The notes under the pieces were generated by a model that searched no databases, was not told the DNA's origin, and saw only the letters and a program-made list of their open reading frames with translations. A stretch of DNA of 40,095 nt from Synechococcaceae cyanobacterium. Its GTDB lineage: Bacteria; Cyanobacteriota; Cyanobacteriia; PCC-6307; Cyanobiaceae. Shown here piece after piece: positions 38,055-40,095 of the stretch (its first letter is position 1; every line of letters starts with the position of its first letter). The stretch covers positions 1-40,095 of the forward strand of contig CANGZM010000004.1 of NCBI GenBank assembly GCA_947458155.1. Direction: 5' to 3'. The translations under genes and the position numbers were made by a program.

Positions 38055-38470
38055 GTGAGCCAATCGGCACTGCCGTCCTGGCGGATCAAGGGGCGGGCCA
38101 ATCGCCAGGTCTCCTGGCGCTCACCAGCCTGGAGATAGAGGTCGAAGGGACTATCCACCCGAATCGGATCGCCACTCAGGCGCCAATCAAAGCGACCCGT
38201 CAAGTGCCAACCCTTGGCCGTGCCAATCGCGATCGGCTCCTGGGACTCCAGCCGCACCCGACTCACCTGGGGCCGACCCATGGGTTCCAACTGGATCGCC
38301 CGGGCCACATCCAGCTGAGTGGTTTGGATCTGCTCGGCCAGGGCTGATAAGAGCACGCTGCGGGGAGGTTGGCCCAGGGCATTGCAGCCAGCCAACAGCA
38401 GTCCCGAGGCCAGCGCCAGCGTGACAAGGGTCCGCCTTAAACGGGGGACAAGGCTCCTGAAGGGCAGCAT
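38018..38470 (-). CDS. Hypothetical lipoprotein
   Basis: MLPFRSLVPRLRRTLVTLALASGLLLAGCNALGQ, lipobox LLAGC. Confidence 0.8.
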   Translation of the reverse strand: MLPFRSLVPRLRRTLVTLALASGLLLAGCNALGQPPRSVLLSALAEQIQTTQLDVARAIQLEPMGRPQVSRVRLESQEPIAIGTAKGWHLTGRFDWRLSGDPIRVDSPFDLYLQAGERQETWRLARPLIRQDGSADWLTYPLPLPDAPRA

Positions 38471-38491
38471 GGGGAGATTGCACGGGTCCCC

Positions 38492-39151
38492 ATGATCGGC
38501 TGGCTGCGGGGTCAAGTCGCCGAACCTTGGCGGGCGGGCCACCGCTGCGGACTCCTACTGATCTGTGGAGGCATTGGCTATGAGGTGCAGCTGACCCTGC
38601 GGCAGTGGGCACGGTTGCCAGCCGCCGGTGGCGATCTGAGCCTGCACATCCACCACAGTGTCCGCGAGGATGGCTGGACCCTCTTCGGATTCGGCGATCG
38701 TCAGGAGCGTGATCTTTTTCGGGATCTGGTGGCCGTAAGTGGCGTGGGTCCCCAGATGGCCCTGGCCCTGCTTGGAGCCATGGAGGTCGACGAACTGGTG
38801 CGAGCCATCGCGGCAGCGGACCTGCGGCGACTCAGCCAGGCGCCGGGGGTGGGCAAGCGCACGGCGGAGAGGCTGGCGGTCGAACTGCGCAGCAAAGTTC
38901 AGGCCCGCTTTCCCCAGCTGCTGGCGGCAGATCCGGGCCTAGGGGCCGATTGGGCGGACGACAGCCAGGGGGAAACCTTGGCCAAGGGCTGCCGTGCCGA
39001 AGTGGAACTCACCCTTGGGGCCCTGGGCTATGAACCCTTGGAAATCCAACGGGCCTGGCGGGCCGTTGCCGGCGAAGGTCAGGCTGGCCTGGTAGACAGC
39101 GACGACTGGCTGCGCGAATGCCTGCGATGGCTGTCCCGGTCCTTAGCTTGA
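38492..39151 (+). CDS. ruvA: Holliday junction branch migration protein RuvA
   Basis: [13 protein letters not shown]...[10 protein letters not shown]...[37 protein letters not shown]...[19 protein letters not shown]. Confidence 0.96.
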   Translation: MIGWLRGQVAEPWRAGHRCGLLLICGGIGYEVQLTLRQWARLPAAGGDLSLHIHHSVREDGWTLFGFGDRQERDLFRDLVAVSGVGPQMALALLGAMEVDELVRAIAAADLRRLSQAPGVGKRTAERLAVELRSKVQARFPQLLAADPGLGADWADDSQGETLAKGCRAEVELTLGALGYEPLEIQRAWRAVAGEGQAGLVDSDDWLRECLRWLSRSLA

Positions 39152-39219
39152 AATTCGCTGCCCAGGGCACTCGGCCAGGTAAAGTAGATGATTCGATCAA
39201 AAGGGGCTACGAGCAGTCC

Positions 39220-39489
39220 ATGCCGCTGACCACCACCCGCAAACAAGAACTCATCAACACCCATCAGACCCATGGCACCGACACCGGGTCGGTGGAAGTG
39301 CAGGTGGCGATGCTGAGCGACCGCATCAATCAACTTAGCGGCCACCTTCAGAAAAACATTCACGACTTCTCTTCCCGTCAAGGACTGCTCAAGATGATTG
39401 GTCGTCGCAAGCGGCTGCTCTCTTACCTGCGCCAACAAAACGATAAGCGCTATGCAGCGCTGGTCGAAAAACTCGGCATCCGCGGCTGA
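39220..39489 (+). CDS. rpsO: 30S ribosomal protein S15
   Basis: [89 protein letters not shown]. Confidence 0.98.
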   Translation: MPLTTTRKQELINTHQTHGTDTGSVEVQVAMLSDRINQLSGHLQKNIHDFSSRQGLLKMIGRRKRLLSYLRQQNDKRYAALVEKLGIRG

Positions 39490-39497
39490 GGCGGGCC

Positions 39498-39893
39498 ATG
39501 GCCCGCCCACCTAAACCCTCCGCCTTCGGCTCGAAGACGGTCAAGGCCCAAACGGGACCCAAATCACCTCGGCCATCCCAGATTCCCGAGGCGGTTTCCC
39601 GGCGAATGGCACGACGCATCGGCCTTTCCACGGGACTCCCCACCCTGTTGGGCATGATTGTGTTTGTTGCCAGTTATTTTTTAGTAAGCCGCCGCCTGAT
39701 TGACATTCCACCAGTGGTCACCCTGGGATTGTCAGGAGGATTTTTTTTGCTCGGCCTGATAGGTCTGAGTTACGGCGTGCTCTCAGCCAGTTGGGAAGAC
39801 GCACCTGGCAGCCTGCTGGGCATTGAGCAGATTGGCCTAAATCTCAACCGGCTCAAGGCCTCCCTCAAAGCTGGGAGAACTGGCAACAGTTAA
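39498..39893 (+). CDS. PAM68/DUF3464 family protein
   Basis: IPEAVSRRMARRIGLSTGLPTLLGMIVFVASYFLVSRRLIDIPPVVTLGLSGGFFLLGLIGLSYGVLSASWEDAPGSLLGIEQ. Confidence 0.88.
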   Translation: MARPPKPSAFGSKTVKAQTGPKSPRPSQIPEAVSRRMARRIGLSTGLPTLLGMIVFVASYFLVSRRLIDIPPVVTLGLSGGFFLLGLIGLSYGVLSASWEDAPGSLLGIEQIGLNLNRLKASLKAGRTGNS

Positions 39894-39999
39894 GGCACAG
39901 TTAAGGTCAAGAATTCCCAAATGTTTGGCACCAATGGCCCGGCCTACGGCCCGATGGAGCCCAAGTCCCGGCCCTGATCGGGTCCAGGCCCTGGCCAGC

Positions 40000-40095
40000 T
40001 CAAAAATCCCGGTCGGTAAGAATTTCACAGCCATCACTGCTGACGACAATGGTGTGCTCCCACTGGGCCGAAAGTCCACCATCCACCGTGACTAC
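40000..40095 (-). CDS. map: Type I methionyl aminopeptidase, C-terminal fragment
   Basis: Minus strand [31 protein letters not shown]; matches the MetAP C-terminus (SAQWEHT, EILT). Not in ORF track. Confidence 0.9.
   Translation of the reverse strand, partial: VVTVDGGLSAQWEHTIVVSSDGCEILTDRDF

Noticed and set aside
39884-39908. Short direct repeat CAGTTAAGG x2 at the end of the PAM68 gene
   Set aside because: Too short to be distinguished from chance; no associated feature.
1-40095. CRISPR arrays, tRNA/rRNA genes, transposons or prophage
   Set aside because: No regularly spaced repeats, cloverleaf-like intergenic segments, transposase or phage proteins; nearly all space is occupied by core genes.
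1-40095. HIP1 (GCGATCGC) octamers at e.g. 8955, 18446, 23283, 28882, 35276
   Set aside because: Only a handful seen; a known cyanobacterial repeat and not locally clustered here.

Overview
The window looks like compact, high-GC chromosomal DNA from a picocyanobacterium of the Synechococcus/Cyanobium type. The taxonomic call is inferred from gene content: pcyA, apcF, psb28, gun4, sipA, a PAM68-like protein and a DevBCA-type exporter. It is nearly all core genome. I see no phage, IS element, CRISPR array, tRNA or rRNA. About 45 coding regions are supported. Several are absent from or misplaced in the ORF track: the tsf N-terminus, the map C-terminus, a 51-aa basic protein, and trimmed starts for pcyA, glnA, apcF, psb28, rpsO and rsmA. 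Observations most worth a second look: (1) dnaG appears split by a single in-frame TAG at 35405-35407, with primase-like sequence continuing in the same frame to 34841. (2) The rpsB 5' leader can form a nested structure closed by a perfect 9-bp stem, and a hairpin plus T-run lies between rpsB and tsf. (3) A perfect LexA/SOS box sits directly upstream of an orphan umuC that carries a Gly/Pro-rich insertion. (4) A perfect GTA-N8-TAC NtcA box lies upstream of glnA. (5) A perfect 7-10-7 inverted repeat lies between divergent sipA and bioY. (6) Six of ten convergent gene pairs physically overlap at their 3' ends. I found no convincing wholly new multi-gene system. The dnaG nonsense codon and the rpsB leader are the best leads. 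All homology calls are from reading the translations; no searches were run.
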